A DNA stretch of 64,000 nucleotides from Ktedonobacteria bacterium brp13 (GCA_015099395.1 AP024096.1:4588001-4652000); one strand, 5' to 3'; shown: positions 1 through 9,706, counted from the stretch's first letter. Notes: generated by a model from the sequence alone, not told the origin. Numbers and translations: made by a program.

Positions 1-317
1 ACTTTTTCTAAGACACTTGTTCCGCGTCCCATCCCCTGCGCAATCTGTCCTTCTACATTGCCCTGCCAACGGAAAAGGTATATACAGACAGCTGTATGCT
101 CATCATCCACAAGCCACTGGACATCTTCTATCGCATAGTGCTCATCCTGGATAAAGGCCCAGGTTCTCTCAAAGGCTTGTTTGATAGCATCTTTTCCCTG
201 AAATGATCCGTCATTGAACCAATACACGGCGTTATCTGCAATCAGTGGCGCAACTTCCTCAAAATGGTGTGTATTCGTTCTTTGTTCATACGCACGCAGA
301 AATTCTACTGCTGTCAT
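1..317 (-). CDS. SnoaL-like / NTF2-fold protein, 3' end cut by window edge
   Basis: The minus strand reads an open frame from an ATG at 317 to the window edge, giving about 105 residues with no stop. The N-terminus (MTAVEFLRAYEQRTNTHHFE), followed by a VAPLIADNAVYWFNDGSF segment and GKDAIKQAFERTW, fits the SnoaL-like/DUF4440 branch of the NTF2 fold: an amphipathic first helix, an 'isxDavxwf.dG.f.G' strand-turn, then a helix and strands. Proteins of this fold are small cytosolic dimers that bind or isomerise small hydrophobic ligands, or simply carry a binding pocket; the substrate cannot be told from sequence. Family members are about 120-150 residues, so most of the gene is present and only the last strands lie outside. 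The start is the first ATG in frame; no strong ribosome-binding site is seen. Confidence 0.7.
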   Translation of the reverse strand, partial: MTAVEFLRAYEQRTNTHHFEEVAPLIADNAVYWFNDGSFQGKDAIKQAFERTWAFIQDEHYAIEDVQWLVDDEHTAVCIYLFRWQGNVEGQIAQGMGRGTSVLEK

Positions 318-484
318 CTGTTTCCTCATTCAAAATAAACATGACAAATAGGTATCAGAACAAGTGTACTATCACTAACAAGATTTATCCAGGCTCTTTG
401 TTCCTTACCTAAACCATCAGTTCATTTTTACTACATTGGAGATATTACTCCATATACAGGAAATGAAGCTTATGCCTCCCTCTT

Positions 485-1355
485 CGAGGCTCACCAGTGT
501 GGGTTTTTTGGCCTATCCAGGTGATCCTCAAAGAAGGAAATACATATTACTATCCATTACTACACATATCACATAGATTAACTGTATATACCACTATCGA
601 CTGAAAAGTACCAAAACACTCGTCCCCCTCTCTGAGGCTCACCGGGATAGGTTTTTTGGCCTATCCAGGTGATCTTCATAGAAGAAAATGCACACGAACA
701 TTCAGTATTATATATAAAGCATGTATTAAACTCATATATCACTATCACCCCGAAACTCGCCAAAAACTCGTCCCCCTCTCGGAGGGGGGAGATAGCTTTA
801 GCTATCGGGGGGAGCCATCCTCGCCTTATGCTCTCGATAACTCTTCTACGCCAACCATCTCCCGTTCGGACGTAGATTTCGTCATCGAGGATAACAGATG
901 ATAAAGGTGAGCGTGATAAAGAGCGTTTAATTCGAGATTATAACGTTATTCGAACATTTACTCCCCCCGATAGCTAAAGCTATCTCCCCCCTCAAAGAGG
1001 GGGACAAGGGCTTAATTGCACTATACAGGCAATAGTGAACGTTATTGGCAAGTGACATGACGCATTTGTCATGGCGTCCCATCTGTCTCCATTGGCCTGG
1101 AAGGCGGTTTCATGGCCTATTTCCAAAAAACCTACACTGGTGAGCCTCTCTGAGGGGGACAAGGGATTCTAGCATCTTTACAGGCGATAGTGAACTTTAT
1201 TGACAGGCGACGGGGTGCATTCGTCATGGCATCCCACCTGTCTCCATCGGCTTGAGAGGCGGTTTCTTTGTATATCCTGCCAAAAAACCTACTCCCGGTG
1301 AGCCTCTCCGAGGGCGGCAGGGCTTTAGCTATCCCTACAGGCGATAGTGAGTTTT
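485..1355 (+). repeat. Palindromic noncoding repeat, copy 1 (long form)
   Basis: A stretch without a credible gene that is recognisably repeated at 14295-14510 (inverted, shorter) and 19070-19690 (direct). Shared pieces are a 'ggcctatccaggtga' box near 651-666, an AT-rich segment around 700-750, and two inverted cores. The first core runs around 773-822, the second around 961-1008; each contains GATAGCTTTAGCTATC or its complement next to runs of C and G, so the two cores can pair with each other across about 140 bp. Another 'gcctatttcc...aaaacctacactggtgagcctc' box occurs near 1112-1150 and again near 1270-1310. The short open frames inside are different translations of the same repeat and show no ribosome-binding sites, so I treat the block as noncoding. 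Confidence 0.7.
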
Positions 1356-1386
1356 TCGGTAATAGGGGTATTGGAGATGCTGGCGG

Positions 1387-1680
1387 CTATAGAGATGGCA
1401 TGCCAGAGAGTAGTTGGTCGAAGGCTCCGTTGACGAAGGCGTGTATGTACATGGCTGTGAGATGGGCTTTTTCGGCGGGTGTGAGGAGGATCAGGGCATG
1501 CTGTTGCGCGAAGTCTGCGACGGCCGCTCTGGCGTACCTGGCTGCGTAGTGTTTGAGGTCGGAGTAGGCACGATCTTCGTACGTGTAGACAAAGACGAAG
1601 CCGCCGCTACTGATCGCGTGCCGCCCGGCCTCCCAGGCCTCGCGTCCAAAAGGTGCCCAGACATGAAATGGAAGAGACAT
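1387..1680 (-). CDS. Small hypothetical protein, 97 aa
   Basis: I do not recognise this protein. The frame runs from ATG at 1680 to TAG at 1387 and is preceded by an AAGGTAGG ribosome-binding site about seven bases upstream, which is the main reason to accept it over the overlapping plus-strand frame at 1414-1698. The product is soluble and mixed in composition. The first half is Gly/aromatic rich (WAPFGREAWEAG, then a GGFVFVYTYEDR strand-like part) and the second half is Ala-rich and likely helical (ARYARAAVADFAQQHA and LLTPAEKAHLTAMYIHAF). No signal peptide or membrane segment is seen. It stands alone between the palindromic repeat and the DUF4012 pair. Its function is unknown, and it could be a remnant trimmed by the neighbouring repeat. 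Confidence 0.5.
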   Translation of the reverse strand: MSLPFHVWAPFGREAWEAGRHAISSGGFVFVYTYEDRAYSDLKHYAARYARAAVADFAQQHALILLTPAEKAHLTAMYIHAFVNGAFDQLLSGMPSL

Positions 1681-1796
1681 AGCTACCTACCTTTATAGAC
1701 TGACAGAGAAAGATTATTGTTGTGGTTGTCGCTAACATAACAGAAGCTTGCTAACACTATAACATATCCACAGCGGTAAAGTATCCCCCATAACAA

Positions 1797-1839
1797 AAAC
1801 GAGCCGGTATCCTGTCAGTTGGCAGGTTGCGGCTCGTTT
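1797..1839 (-). terminator. Rho-independent terminator of first DUF4012 gene
   Basis: A perfect 10-bp stem (AAACGAGCCG at 1797-1806 with CGGCTCGTTT at 1830-1839) lies about 55 bases past the stop codon of the minus-strand DUF4012 gene. The loop contains a further short inner stem. Read on the minus strand the hairpin ends in a T-rich run, as expected for intrinsic termination in that direction. Confidence 0.8.
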
Positions 1840-1893
1840 ATAATCCTTAAAGCGGTTTCTCGTAGCTTACAGCGGCTTGTGGAGGCTGCTTCG

Positions 1894-4239
1894 TCACCAC
1901 GTCGGTCTGTTTTGTAGCGTGCAGCCTGCGTTGCCCTTCTGGACACTGAACATGGTGTTCTGACCATGGAGCGTACCAGTATAGTGCAGATTACTACCAC
2001 TACCAGAGCAAGCAGCGTCAGAGATCGACAGGTCCAGATTTGTATCCATACCTCCCTGTGCCTGCCACAGCATCTGATAGCCATTGGTGCCAAGCGGCGG
2101 GACCGTCCACGAGAGCGAGACCTTCATCACGCAATTCTTCGGGATCATGACCCAACCTGCAAACATGCCCTTCCCCGGCTCATCGGTAGTGGTATTAGTC
2201 GGCCCGCCGATTGTATTCAGGTGACCACCTGGATATGCAAGTTTGTCATTATAAATAGTTGCATCACCAACAACAACAGGAGCGGTACACATCAACGATC
2301 CATCAGGATAGACATTAGGCTGACAATTGGGATCAGTACAATGGGTCTGGTCTTGCGCAAAACCATTGCCACTCAGCAGCGTACTATTCAGCGGCACATA
2401 GACACGCACATAGTCACGATACGTATCAAAACCATAGACGTCACCTTTTTGCTGATAATTCAGCGTCATCTGCATGTTATGCGTGGCATAGCCTTGAGCA
2501 TCCACCGTGACCGCATCCTGGATTGCGGTCGTAACATATTGTGAGGCTTTGCTACCACTGTCATTGCTCTGGACGACAAAGACTCCATCATAGGCATTCG
2601 AATGATCCATCCTCGCTTCTGAGCCATACTTCCCGATCAAACCTTCAAGCTGCGAATTGTCAAAGTAGATCTGAAGATCCTTGGTCTTCGTGGCCTGCAG
2701 CATCTGCGTCGCCAGCGGCAAAAGCTTGCTCACAGGCAGATGCATCGCGGTCAGCATAAGTTGTTGGGTGACACGCTGTGTGAAGAGTTTGCGCGCACTC
2801 TCATCGTCCTTTACATGCTCAATGGCTTTCTCTTTTACAATCCCATCGTGGTCTAATTGATAATAGTGGAGCTTTGCTTCGAGGTTCTGCGCAGTGACCG
2901 TCTCGTTATAGAGCGGAATTACCATAGGGCCAGTGACCTGCAAGACCTGCTTGATCAATTCAGGTGTGAACATAATCACGCCATCGGCATTCTGTTGGAA
3001 CTCATACGCATAACGGTTCAGAATGATATTTGCCGAGGTCTGAAAATCTGCAGACACATTCGCATCACGTATGCCAAAGTTGTCAAATGGCCACCAGTTA
3101 CTATACTGATTAGGTGCTAGTGGCTGATCTAAAACACGTTGATAAATCGCTTCATTGACAGGGGCTGATCCATTCCCTGCAGTATGACTTTCTTCATAGG
3201 CACCGAGGTTCTTCATGTTCAGGGGTGCCATGTGACCACCGGTAAAGGTGAGCTCGCCAAACTGACCGGTGAAGCCACCGGTGGAGCGCAGTTCGGCGGT
3301 GTCCATTGGTTCTAGCAGGATCGTGCGTGATCCGCCGATACCTAGCAGCCAGGCGATGGCGTCTTTGTATTGCGGTGCCTGCGAGAGCACGTTGTCGACG
3401 GCCGGGAGCAGGGGCAGGATATCGGTGATCATCTTGCTCTGGCTGGCACTGATCGGCAGACCAGTCAACGAGATGCCCTGCGCGTTCTGGCTCATGTCGT
3501 GCACCAGCGGCTGGATGGATGAGAGCAGCGCCATCACTTTGTTAAAGGAGGCCTGATCCAGATAAGGCTTCGAGGGGTCTTTCTCGGCTTTGAGACCTGC
3601 TCCCGCCACCGGGGCGATCTCGATGGCTGTCTGTATTGCCTGTTGAGCGGCGGCAGTGCCATCGACTGCGATATGCCCGATCTTGCGTAAAGCCGTCATC
3701 TGGCTGGGCAGGATCGCACCGGCAATGGAGAGGGAACCATCGTGATCCAGCTCGTCACTCAGGGAGACAAAGTCACCATGGGCGGCGGTGATCTCGATCT
3801 GCGCTTTTTGCAGGTTTGCTACATTAAAATATTTAGAATTATCACCCTTTACGCCACCCTGAAAGACGGTCTCAGCGGCCTTCAAATGATTGACGGCACC
3901 TGTGATCTGGGTGTAGAGAATGATCCCATTGATAAGCTCAAAGGCACCGGTCAGCGAGGAGACCAGGATCGCGAAGAGCAGGATGAGGCAGAGCACTTTA
4001 ACCGGTGGCGAGAAACCTTTATATTTGTTGCGGAGCCTGGCAAAGCTATGCCTGCGTCTACGCTTCGTCTGGCTAGAGGCCCTCTGGGCATTGATCCCTG
4101 GATTGGGTATGTACGGAGATGACATCCCTGCTGCTCCAGGTGTTGCGGGTGGATAGGATCGCTGACCTGTGTACAACGTGTTGGTAGAAGTTGGACGAAA
4201 AGGTGGTTGTGACTTACTGTGGTCAGGCGGATCGAACAT
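1894..4239 (-). CDS. DUF4012 membrane protein, copy A (781 aa)
   Basis: Predicted bitopic membrane protein with a large outside domain. The N-terminal ~55 residues are Pro/Ser rich and are followed by a basic KRRRR cluster and one transmembrane helix at about residues 82-105. The long remainder matches what I know of DUF4012: 'GSRTILLEPMDTAELRSTGGF' followed by GQFGELTF, the 'GPMVIPLYNETVTAQNL' segment, and an extended C-terminal beta-rich part. DUF4012 proteins occur in Chloroflexota and Actinobacteria and have no assigned reaction. I start at ATG 4239 because GGAGG lies seven bases upstream; an in-frame TTG at 4251 lacks such a site. The gene ends at TGA 1894 before a strong hairpin. It is a tandem duplicate of the gene at 4559-7243, and the upstream regions of the two are also recognisably duplicated. 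Function unknown; a surface or envelope role is inferred. Confidence 0.85.
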   Translation of the reverse strand: MFDPPDHSKSQPPFRPTSTNTLYTGQRSYPPATPGAAGMSSPYIPNPGINAQRASSQTKRRRRHSFARLRNKYKGFSPPVKVLCLILLFAILVSSLTGAFELINGIILYTQITGAVNHLKAAETVFQGGVKGDNSKYFNVANLQKAQIEITAAHGDFVSLSDELDHDGSLSIAGAILPSQMTALRKIGHIAVDGTAAAQQAIQTAIEIAPVAGAGLKAEKDPSKPYLDQASFNKVMALLSSIQPLVHDMSQNAQGISLTGLPISASQSKMITDILPLLPAVDNVLSQAPQYKDAIAWLLGIGGSRTILLEPMDTAELRSTGGFTGQFGELTFTGGHMAPLNMKNLGAYEESHTAGNGSAPVNEAIYQRVLDQPLAPNQYSNWWPFDNFGIRDANVSADFQTSANIILNRYAYEFQQNADGVIMFTPELIKQVLQVTGPMVIPLYNETVTAQNLEAKLHYYQLDHDGIVKEKAIEHVKDDESARKLFTQRVTQQLMLTAMHLPVSKLLPLATQMLQATKTKDLQIYFDNSQLEGLIGKYGSEARMDHSNAYDGVFVVQSNDSGSKASQYVTTAIQDAVTVDAQGYATHNMQMTLNYQQKGDVYGFDTYRDYVRVYVPLNSTLLSGNGFAQDQTHCTDPNCQPNVYPDGSLMCTAPVVVGDATIYNDKLAYPGGHLNTIGGPTNTTTDEPGKGMFAGWVMIPKNCVMKVSLSWTVPPLGTNGYQMLWQAQGGMDTNLDLSISDAACSGSGSNLHYTGTLHGQNTMFSVQKGNAGCTLQNRPTW

Positions 4240-4496
4240 AAACGCCTCCAAATTTATAAGTAATATACATTTTTACATACGTCTTTACATACGCTTGAAG
4301 AAAATAGCACATCTTTTTAGCAAAATGCGACTAAAATACCTATATTACCTTAATCGCTGCAATAGGGCCTTTAGTATCCCTACTAGTCATTATGGATGAC
4401 GTTGCTGCAATCATTACTCTTACTAAAACCTTACTCACAGGAATAAAGGAGACAAACCAACGCTGTAGATGAACTTAAAATAGAATACCTATAGCA

Positions 4497-4534
4497 AACG
4501 GGCCTACCCTGTCATCTCCCAGGGTAGGCCCGTT
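4497..4534 (-). terminator. Strong hairpin terminator of second DUF4012 gene
   Basis: A perfect 15-bp stem (arms 4497-4511 and 4520-4534, GGGCCTACCCTG against CAGGGTAGGCCC at the core) with an 8-base loop lies 25 bases beyond the stop at 4559. The following T-run on the minus strand is short, so it may act with factor help or partly as an mRNA 3' stabiliser. It also insulates the two duplicated genes from each other. Confidence 0.7.
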
Positions 4535-4558
4535 GTTCTGTTACTTATAGCGGCTTCG

Positions 4559-7243
4559 TCACCACTTCGGTGTGTTTTGTAGCGTGCAACTTGAGCCGCT
4601 CTTCTGCACACTGAACATGGTGTTCTGACCATGGATGGTCTTGGCGTAGTGTAAATTGCTACTACTAGGGCAGGCGGCGTCAGAGATCGATAGATTCACA
4701 TTGGTATCGAGACCTCCCTGCGCCTGCAGCAGCATCTGATAGCCATTGGTGCTGAGCGGCGGCACCGTCCACGAGAGCGAGACCTTCATCACACAGTTCT
4801 TCGGGATCATGACCCAACCTGCAAACATACCCTTCCCCGGCTCATCGCTATTGGTATCGGGCGGCGCCCCGGTCGCATAAAGGTCAAAATTTGAAACTGA
4901 AAGGTTGCCATTATACGGGATTTTAGTACCAACAACGACAGGAGGTGAACATACCAACGTCCCATCGTTATAGACATCTGACTGACAATTGGGGTCAGAA
5001 CAAACAAAGGTCTGTGGTTGCGTTTGCATAAAACCATTGCCGTTCAGCAGTATACTGTTCTGCGGCACATAGACACGCACATAGTCGCGATACGTATCTT
5101 GACCATAGACACTACCCTTTTGCTGATAATTCAGCGTCATCTGCATGTTATGCGTAGCATTGCCCTGAGGGTCCACTGTGACTGTATCCTGGATTGCGGT
5201 CGTGACATATTGTGAAGCTTTGCTGCCACTGTCATTGCTCTGCACAACAAAGACCCCATCATAGGCATTCGAACGATCCATGGTCGCTTCTGAGCCATAC
5301 TTCCCAATCAGCCCCTCAAGCTGCGAATTGTCAAAGTAGATCTGCAGGTCCTTGGTCTTCGTAGCCTGCAGCATCTGATTTGCCAGCGGCAAAAGTTTGC
5401 CCACAGGCAGATGCATCGCAGTCAGCATAAGTTGTTGGGTGACACGCTGTGTGAAGAGCTTGCGTGCAAGCTCTGCATCAGGTTGATGCTCAAGAGTCTG
5501 CTCTTTATAAATACCAGCATTGTCTAATTGATAATAGTGGAGCTTCGCCTGGAGGTTCTGTGCGGTGACCGTCTCGTTATAGAGCGGAATCACCATAGGG
5601 CCAGTGACCTGCAAGACCTGCTGAATCAATTGAGGCGTGAACATAATCAGGCCATCGGCGTTTTTCTGGAACTCGTTCTTGTAATCACCCAGAATGATCT
5701 GTGCCGAGGTCGGAAAGTCAGCGGACACATTTGCATCACGCATACCAAAGTTGTCAAATGGCCACCAATTGCCATATAACCCGGGTGCTACCTGACTTTC
5801 AACGCGCGCATAAAGATTCGGATCAATAGGACCGCTTCCACCAGGCAAGAAAGTGTGATCCTCTTCATAGGCACCGAGGTTCTTCATCTTCAATGGTGCC
5901 ATGTGTCCGCCCGTAAAGGTGAGTTCACCGAACTGGCCGGTGAAGCCGCCGGTGGAGCGCAGTTCGGCGGTATCCATTGGCTCTAGCAGGATCGTACGCG
6001 ATCCGCCGATACCCAGCAGCCAGGCGATGGCGTCTTTGTATTGCGGTGCCTGCGAGAGCACGTTGTCGACAGCCGGGAGCAGGGGCAGGATGTCGGTGAT
6101 CATCTTGCTCTGGCTGGCACTGATCGGCAGACCGGTCAGTGAGATGCCCTGCGCGTTCAGGCTCATGTCGTGCACCAGCGGCTGGATGGATGAGATCAGC
6201 GCCATCACTTTGTCAAACGAGGCCTGATCCAGATAAGGCTTCGAGGGATTCTTCTCGGCTTTGAGTCCTGGTCCAATGACCGGAGCGATCTCGATGGCCG
6301 TCTGTACCGCCAGTTGGGCGGCGGCGGTACCATCGACGGCGATATGGCCGACCTTGCGTAAAGCCGTCATCTGGCTGGGCAGGATTGAACCGGCAATGGA
6401 GAGGGAACCATCATGGTCCAGTTCATCACTCAGAGAGACAAAGTCACCATGGGCGGCGCTGATCTCGATCTGCGCTTTTTGCAGATTCGCTACATTAAAA
6501 TATTTAGAATTATCACCCTTTACGCCACCCTGAAAGACGGCTTCAGCGGCCTTCAAATGATTGACGGCACCTGAGATCTGGGTATAGAGGATGATCCCAT
6601 TGATAATCTCAAAGACACCAGTCAGCGAAGAGAACAGGATTCCGAAGAGCAGGATGAGGCTGAGCACTTTCATTGGTGCCGAGAAACCCTTATATTTGTT
6701 ACGCAGCCTGGCAAAACTATGCCTGCGCCTGCGCTTCACCTGGCTAGAGGCAAAACCATTACTTCGATGAGAGTTGCTCCCTGGCATCCCTGGATTGGGC
6801 AGATATGGGGACGACATCCCCGGTTGGGGCAGATAGGGAGACGACATCCCTGGTGCTCCAGGGGCTTGCGGAGGATAGTTTGCGCCTGTGCCATTCCTAT
6901 TCTGCCATGGAGGAAGATTCTGCGCTGAACCGGATGGACGCGCAGCTGGCATGGGTGACATAGGTGTCATCGGAGTCATTGGTGTCATCGGTGTCATCGG
7001 CTGCCCAGGGTTCGGCTGACCCGGATATAGTGTACGGGTGATCCTCGGCTGCCCAGGATTCGGCTGACCCGGGTATAATGCACCGGTGATCCTCGGCTGA
7101 TTATATTGTGGCTGGTTATACTGCGCTGGATAAGAAGCGGCAGATCCCCATTGCCCTCCCTGCGCGGGAGGACCGGGATACTGTGACGACGAACCTGCTG
7201 GCAAAGGTGGTCGTGACATATTACGACTAGGCGGCTCGGGCAT
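4559..7243 (-). CDS. DUF4012 membrane protein, copy B with long Pro/Gln-rich head (894 aa)
   Basis: Close paralogue of the gene at 1894-4239; long blocks are nearly identical, for example the 'LLGIGGSRTILLEPMDTAEL' region and the 'RVTQQLMLTAMHLPV' region. It differs by a much longer cytoplasmic head of about 190 residues that contains two near-identical GQPRIT-LYPGQPNP repeats and an (MTP)n tract, then a basic KRRRR cluster and one transmembrane helix. The outside domain is the DUF4012 fold; no catalytic residues are known for the family. The start ATG 7243 has the same GGAGGCGTTT leader as copy A. The extra head could reach partner proteins or simply be a disordered spacer grown by repeat slippage. 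The 3' end (TGA 4559) is followed by a long perfect hairpin. Confidence 0.85.
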   Translation of the reverse strand: MPEPPSRNMSRPPLPAGSSSQYPGPPAQGGQWGSAASYPAQYNQPQYNQPRITGALYPGQPNPGQPRITRTLYPGQPNPGQPMTPMTPMTPMTPMSPMPAARPSGSAQNLPPWQNRNGTGANYPPQAPGAPGMSSPYLPQPGMSSPYLPNPGMPGSNSHRSNGFASSQVKRRRRHSFARLRNKYKGFSAPMKVLSLILLFGILFSSLTGVFEIINGIILYTQISGAVNHLKAAEAVFQGGVKGDNSKYFNVANLQKAQIEISAAHGDFVSLSDELDHDGSLSIAGSILPSQMTALRKVGHIAVDGTAAAQLAVQTAIEIAPVIGPGLKAEKNPSKPYLDQASFDKVMALISSIQPLVHDMSLNAQGISLTGLPISASQSKMITDILPLLPAVDNVLSQAPQYKDAIAWLLGIGGSRTILLEPMDTAELRSTGGFTGQFGELTFTGGHMAPLKMKNLGAYEEDHTFLPGGSGPIDPNLYARVESQVAPGLYGNWWPFDNFGMRDANVSADFPTSAQIILGDYKNEFQKNADGLIMFTPQLIQQVLQVTGPMVIPLYNETVTAQNLQAKLHYYQLDNAGIYKEQTLEHQPDAELARKLFTQRVTQQLMLTAMHLPVGKLLPLANQMLQATKTKDLQIYFDNSQLEGLIGKYGSEATMDRSNAYDGVFVVQSNDSGSKASQYVTTAIQDTVTVDPQGNATHNMQMTLNYQQKGSVYGQDTYRDYVRVYVPQNSILLNGNGFMQTQPQTFVCSDPNCQSDVYNDGTLVCSPPVVVGTKIPYNGNLSVSNFDLYATGAPPDTNSDEPGKGMFAGWVMIPKNCVMKVSLSWTVPPLSTNGYQMLLQAQGGLDTNVNLSISDAACPSSSNLHYAKTIHGQNTMFSVQKSGSSCTLQNTPKW
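6955..7110 (-). repeat. Coding minisatellite in DUF4012 copy B head
   Basis: Two adjacent units of roughly 50 bp ('atcctcggctgcccagg' followed by 'ttcggctgacccgg' and variants) are followed by a shorter 9-bp motif run (GGTGTCATC and variants at about 6961-7000). All are in frame and encode the GQPRIT...PGQPNP and MTP repeats. Copy A lacks this expansion. Confidence 0.75.
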
Positions 7244-7628
7244 AAACGCCTCCAGGCTAATAAAATCTTATCCAAACACCAACGCGACGTATGTCGCTCA
7301 TGCTATACATCCAGATTTTTGGATAAGTAGTAAGTGCTATACATTTTGATATACAAATGAAAGAGATGGCACATCTTTTTAACAGAGTGTGAATAATCTA
7401 TCTACATTATCATAATCGCATTAAGAGGGTCTTTGGTACCGCTACTAGTAATTATGGATGATTCTTATTTAACCATTACTCCTGTTGAGAACTCACTCAT
7501 AGGTAGCAATGCTGCTACTTGCACTACTAAAAAATACGACGGCGTAATAAAATCTCAGCATATACTACAATCTATACGGCGAATACTTGGGCATTGTTAT
7601 ATCAATAGCAAAGAAAGCGAGCACACAG
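7244..7628. other. Intergenic region between divergent DUF4012 copy B and dehydratase genes
   Basis: No gene seen. The part from about 7320 to 7510 aligns with 4265-4440 upstream of DUF4012 copy A: both contain 'gcacatctttttaRc' and a 'ctactagtMattatggatga' segment. The regulatory region was therefore copied together with the gene. The AT-rich block near 7330-7400 probably holds the DUF4012 promoter. Confidence 0.5.
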
Positions 7629-9671
7629 ATGGACGACGAACTGTCTTCTTCCCTTCAAAGAACAGAAACGGAAACGGAAACGGAAACGAAGTTCGCACCG
7701 ATAGACGCCTTAATGAAGAGCGAACGGTCAGGACTCTATGACATACCGACCCATGCGCCGGGTCCACAGGGCAGGATCCCTCTGACACCGCAGATGTTGC
7801 GTGAGTGGCCCAGTGGGGATCTGTTTGGGCTGACGCAGAACGCAGGTATGGGCTGGGATCCGGCGAAGGTGGCCCATAAACATATCTTACTTTTAAGTAC
7901 GCAGGGTGGCATACGCGCAGAGGATGGGACGCCGATTGCGCTCGGCTATCATACAGGACATTGGGAGGTCGGGCTTTTGATGCGTGCAGCTGCCCTGGCG
8001 TTGCAACAAGAAGGGACCGTCCCGTACGCCGCATACGTCAGCGATCCCTGCGATGGACGGACACAGGGAACGGCAGGGATGTTCGATTCCCTGCCATATC
8101 GCAACGATGCCGCAATGGTCATGCGTCGCTTGATCCGCTCGCTCCCTACGCGGAAGGCAGTAATGGGGATCGCAACGTGTGATAAGGGTCTGCCAGCGAC
8201 AATGATGGCGCTGGCCTCGCTCCGCCATATACCAGGGATTCTGGTGCCGGGCGGTGTGACGTTGATGTCTGAGCATGGTGAGGATGCAGGCAAGGTCCAG
8301 ACTATCGGCGCACGTTACGCACAGGGCGAGATGACGCAGGCCGAGGCCGAGAGCGCTGCCTGTGGAGCATGCGCATCACCGGGCGGAGGCTGTCAGTTCC
8401 TGGGGACCGCCGCAACCTCGCAGGTCGTCGCGGAGGCGCTGGGAATGGCGCTCCCACATTCAGCGCTCGCCCCCTCCGGGCAACCAATCTGGGAAGAGAT
8501 GGCCGTCCACTCTGCGTATGCGCTCCTCCAGATGCTCAACAAGGGACAGGGGATGCAGGATATCCTGAGCGACGCAGCGATCCGTAACGCCATGGTCGTG
8601 CACGCGGCCTTCGGCGGGTCTACCAATCTACTGCTGCATATTCCCGCGATCGCCCATGCCGCTGGCAGGCACATCCCTACCCTCAGCGACTGGCAGGAGA
8701 TCAACCGCCAGGTCCCGCGTCTGGTGAGCGTCCTACCGAACGGACCCGTGCAGCATCCAACCGTGCGCGTCTTTCTCGCGGGCGGTGTGCCAGAGGTGAT
8801 GCTGCATCTGCGTAAGCTGGGTCTACTCACAACGACCGTGCAGAGCAGCGCAGGAGTCACACTGGAGACAGTTCTCGACTGGTGGGAGCAATCCGAGCGC
8901 CGCCAGCGTGTCCGCGAGCGCCTGAGCAGTCTAGACGGCATTGATCCCAACGACGTGATCATGGACCCTGCTACCGCACGCACGCGTGGACTCACCTCGA
9001 CCGTCACCTTCCCCGTCGGCAATCTGGCACCACAGGGCTCGGTTATCAAGTCGACCGCCATCGATCCTGAAGTCGTCGATAGCGATGGCATCTATCGCCT
9101 TACCGGACCAGCACGCGTCTTTACCAACGAGCGAGCAGCCATTACCGCCATCAAGGAGAGTCAGATCAAGCGTGGAGACGTCCTCGTATTGATGGGTCGT
9201 GGACCAACAGGGACCGGGATGGAAGAGACCTATGAGTTGACGGCAGCCCTCAGACATCTTTCGTTCGGCAAACATGTCGCCCTGCTCACCGATGCACGTT
9301 TCTCCGGTGTCTCGACCGGAGCCTGTATCGGGCTTATCGGACCCGAAGCACTCCAGGGTGGTCCATTGGGCAAGCTACGCGACGGCGACCGCATCCAGAT
9401 CGAGATCGACCGCCAGGCACTGAGCGGACACATCGACTTCGTCGCCAGCTATGACGCACCAACGCAAATCCTCAGCCCCGCAGAGGGTGCGCAGGTTCTC
9501 GAAGAACGGCTACCACATCCGGATCTCAAGCCAGATCCCCATCTCCCCGACGACACCCGCCTCTGGGCAGCGCTACAAGATATCAGTGGCGGCATCTGGA
9601 ACGGCGCAGTCTATGACGTCGAACGCATACTTGCCGTCATAGAAGCAGGCAAAAAAGCACTGGACTTGTAA
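7629..9671 (+). CDS. yjhG: YjhG/YagF-family dihydroxy-acid (D-xylonate-type) dehydratase
   Basis: Dehydratase of the IlvD/Edd superfamily, cytosolic, Fe-S dependent, converting a sugar acid such as D-xylonate to its 2-keto-3-deoxy derivative. The protein follows E. coli YjhG nearly end to end as I recall it: 'PSGDLFGLTQNAGMGW', 'YVSDPCDGRTQGTAGMFDS', 'MRRLIRSLPTRKAV', 'GACASPGGGCQFLGTA', 'LPNGPVQHPTVR' and 'TGMEETYELT'. Fe-S ligand cysteines lie in DPCDGRTQG, TCDKG and the CGACASPGGGC part. The start is uncertain. ATG 7629 gives 680 aa and has only a weak AAAGAAAGCGAG leader; ATG 7713 gives about 652 aa, the usual family length, but no clear ribosome-binding site. The extra head is a low-complexity (TE)n stretch. 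The gene stands alone, with no adjacent sugar transporter or aldolase. Exact substrate is inferred from the family. Confidence 0.9.
   Translation: MDDELSSSLQRTETETETETKFAPIDALMKSERSGLYDIPTHAPGPQGRIPLTPQMLREWPSGDLFGLTQNAGMGWDPAKVAHKHILLLSTQGGIRAEDGTPIALGYHTGHWEVGLLMRAAALALQQEGTVPYAAYVSDPCDGRTQGTAGMFDSLPYRNDAAMVMRRLIRSLPTRKAVMGIATCDKGLPATMMALASLRHIPGILVPGGVTLMSEHGEDAGKVQTIGARYAQGEMTQAEAESAACGACASPGGGCQFLGTAATSQVVAEALGMALPHSALAPSGQPIWEEMAVHSAYALLQMLNKGQGMQDILSDAAIRNAMVVHAAFGGSTNLLLHIPAIAHAAGRHIPTLSDWQEINRQVPRLVSVLPNGPVQHPTVRVFLAGGVPEVMLHLRKLGLLTTTVQSSAGVTLETVLDWWEQSERRQRVRERLSSLDGIDPNDVIMDPATARTRGLTSTVTFPVGNLAPQGSVIKSTAIDPEVVDSDGIYRLTGPARVFTNERAAITAIKESQIKRGDVLVLMGRGPTGTGMEETYELTAALRHLSFGKHVALLTDARFSGVSTGACIGLIGPEALQGGPLGKLRDGDRIQIEIDRQALSGHIDFVASYDAPTQILSPAEGAQVLEERLPHPDLKPDPHLPDDTRLWAALQDISGGIWNGAVYDVERILAVIEAGKKALDL
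7665..7688 (+). repeat. (GAAACG)4 in-frame hexanucleotide microsatellite
   Basis: Four perfect tandem GAAACG units encode the alternating Thr-Glu head of the dehydratase if translation starts at 7629. Hexamer length keeps the frame, so slippage changes only the number of TE pairs. Confidence 0.85.
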
Positions 9672-9706
9672 ATGCTTTTTACCAACAAATTCGCACAGCG
9701 CAGCAA

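Noticed and set aside
656..901. Short frames inside repeat copies 1-3 that encode similar peptides
   Set aside because: The similarity comes from the repeated DNA itself; different copies use different frames and strands, and none has a ribosome-binding site.
1414..1698. Plus-strand frame of 94 codons overlapping the small gene at 1387-1680
   Set aside because: No ribosome-binding site; the minus-strand frame has a good one and a more protein-like composition.
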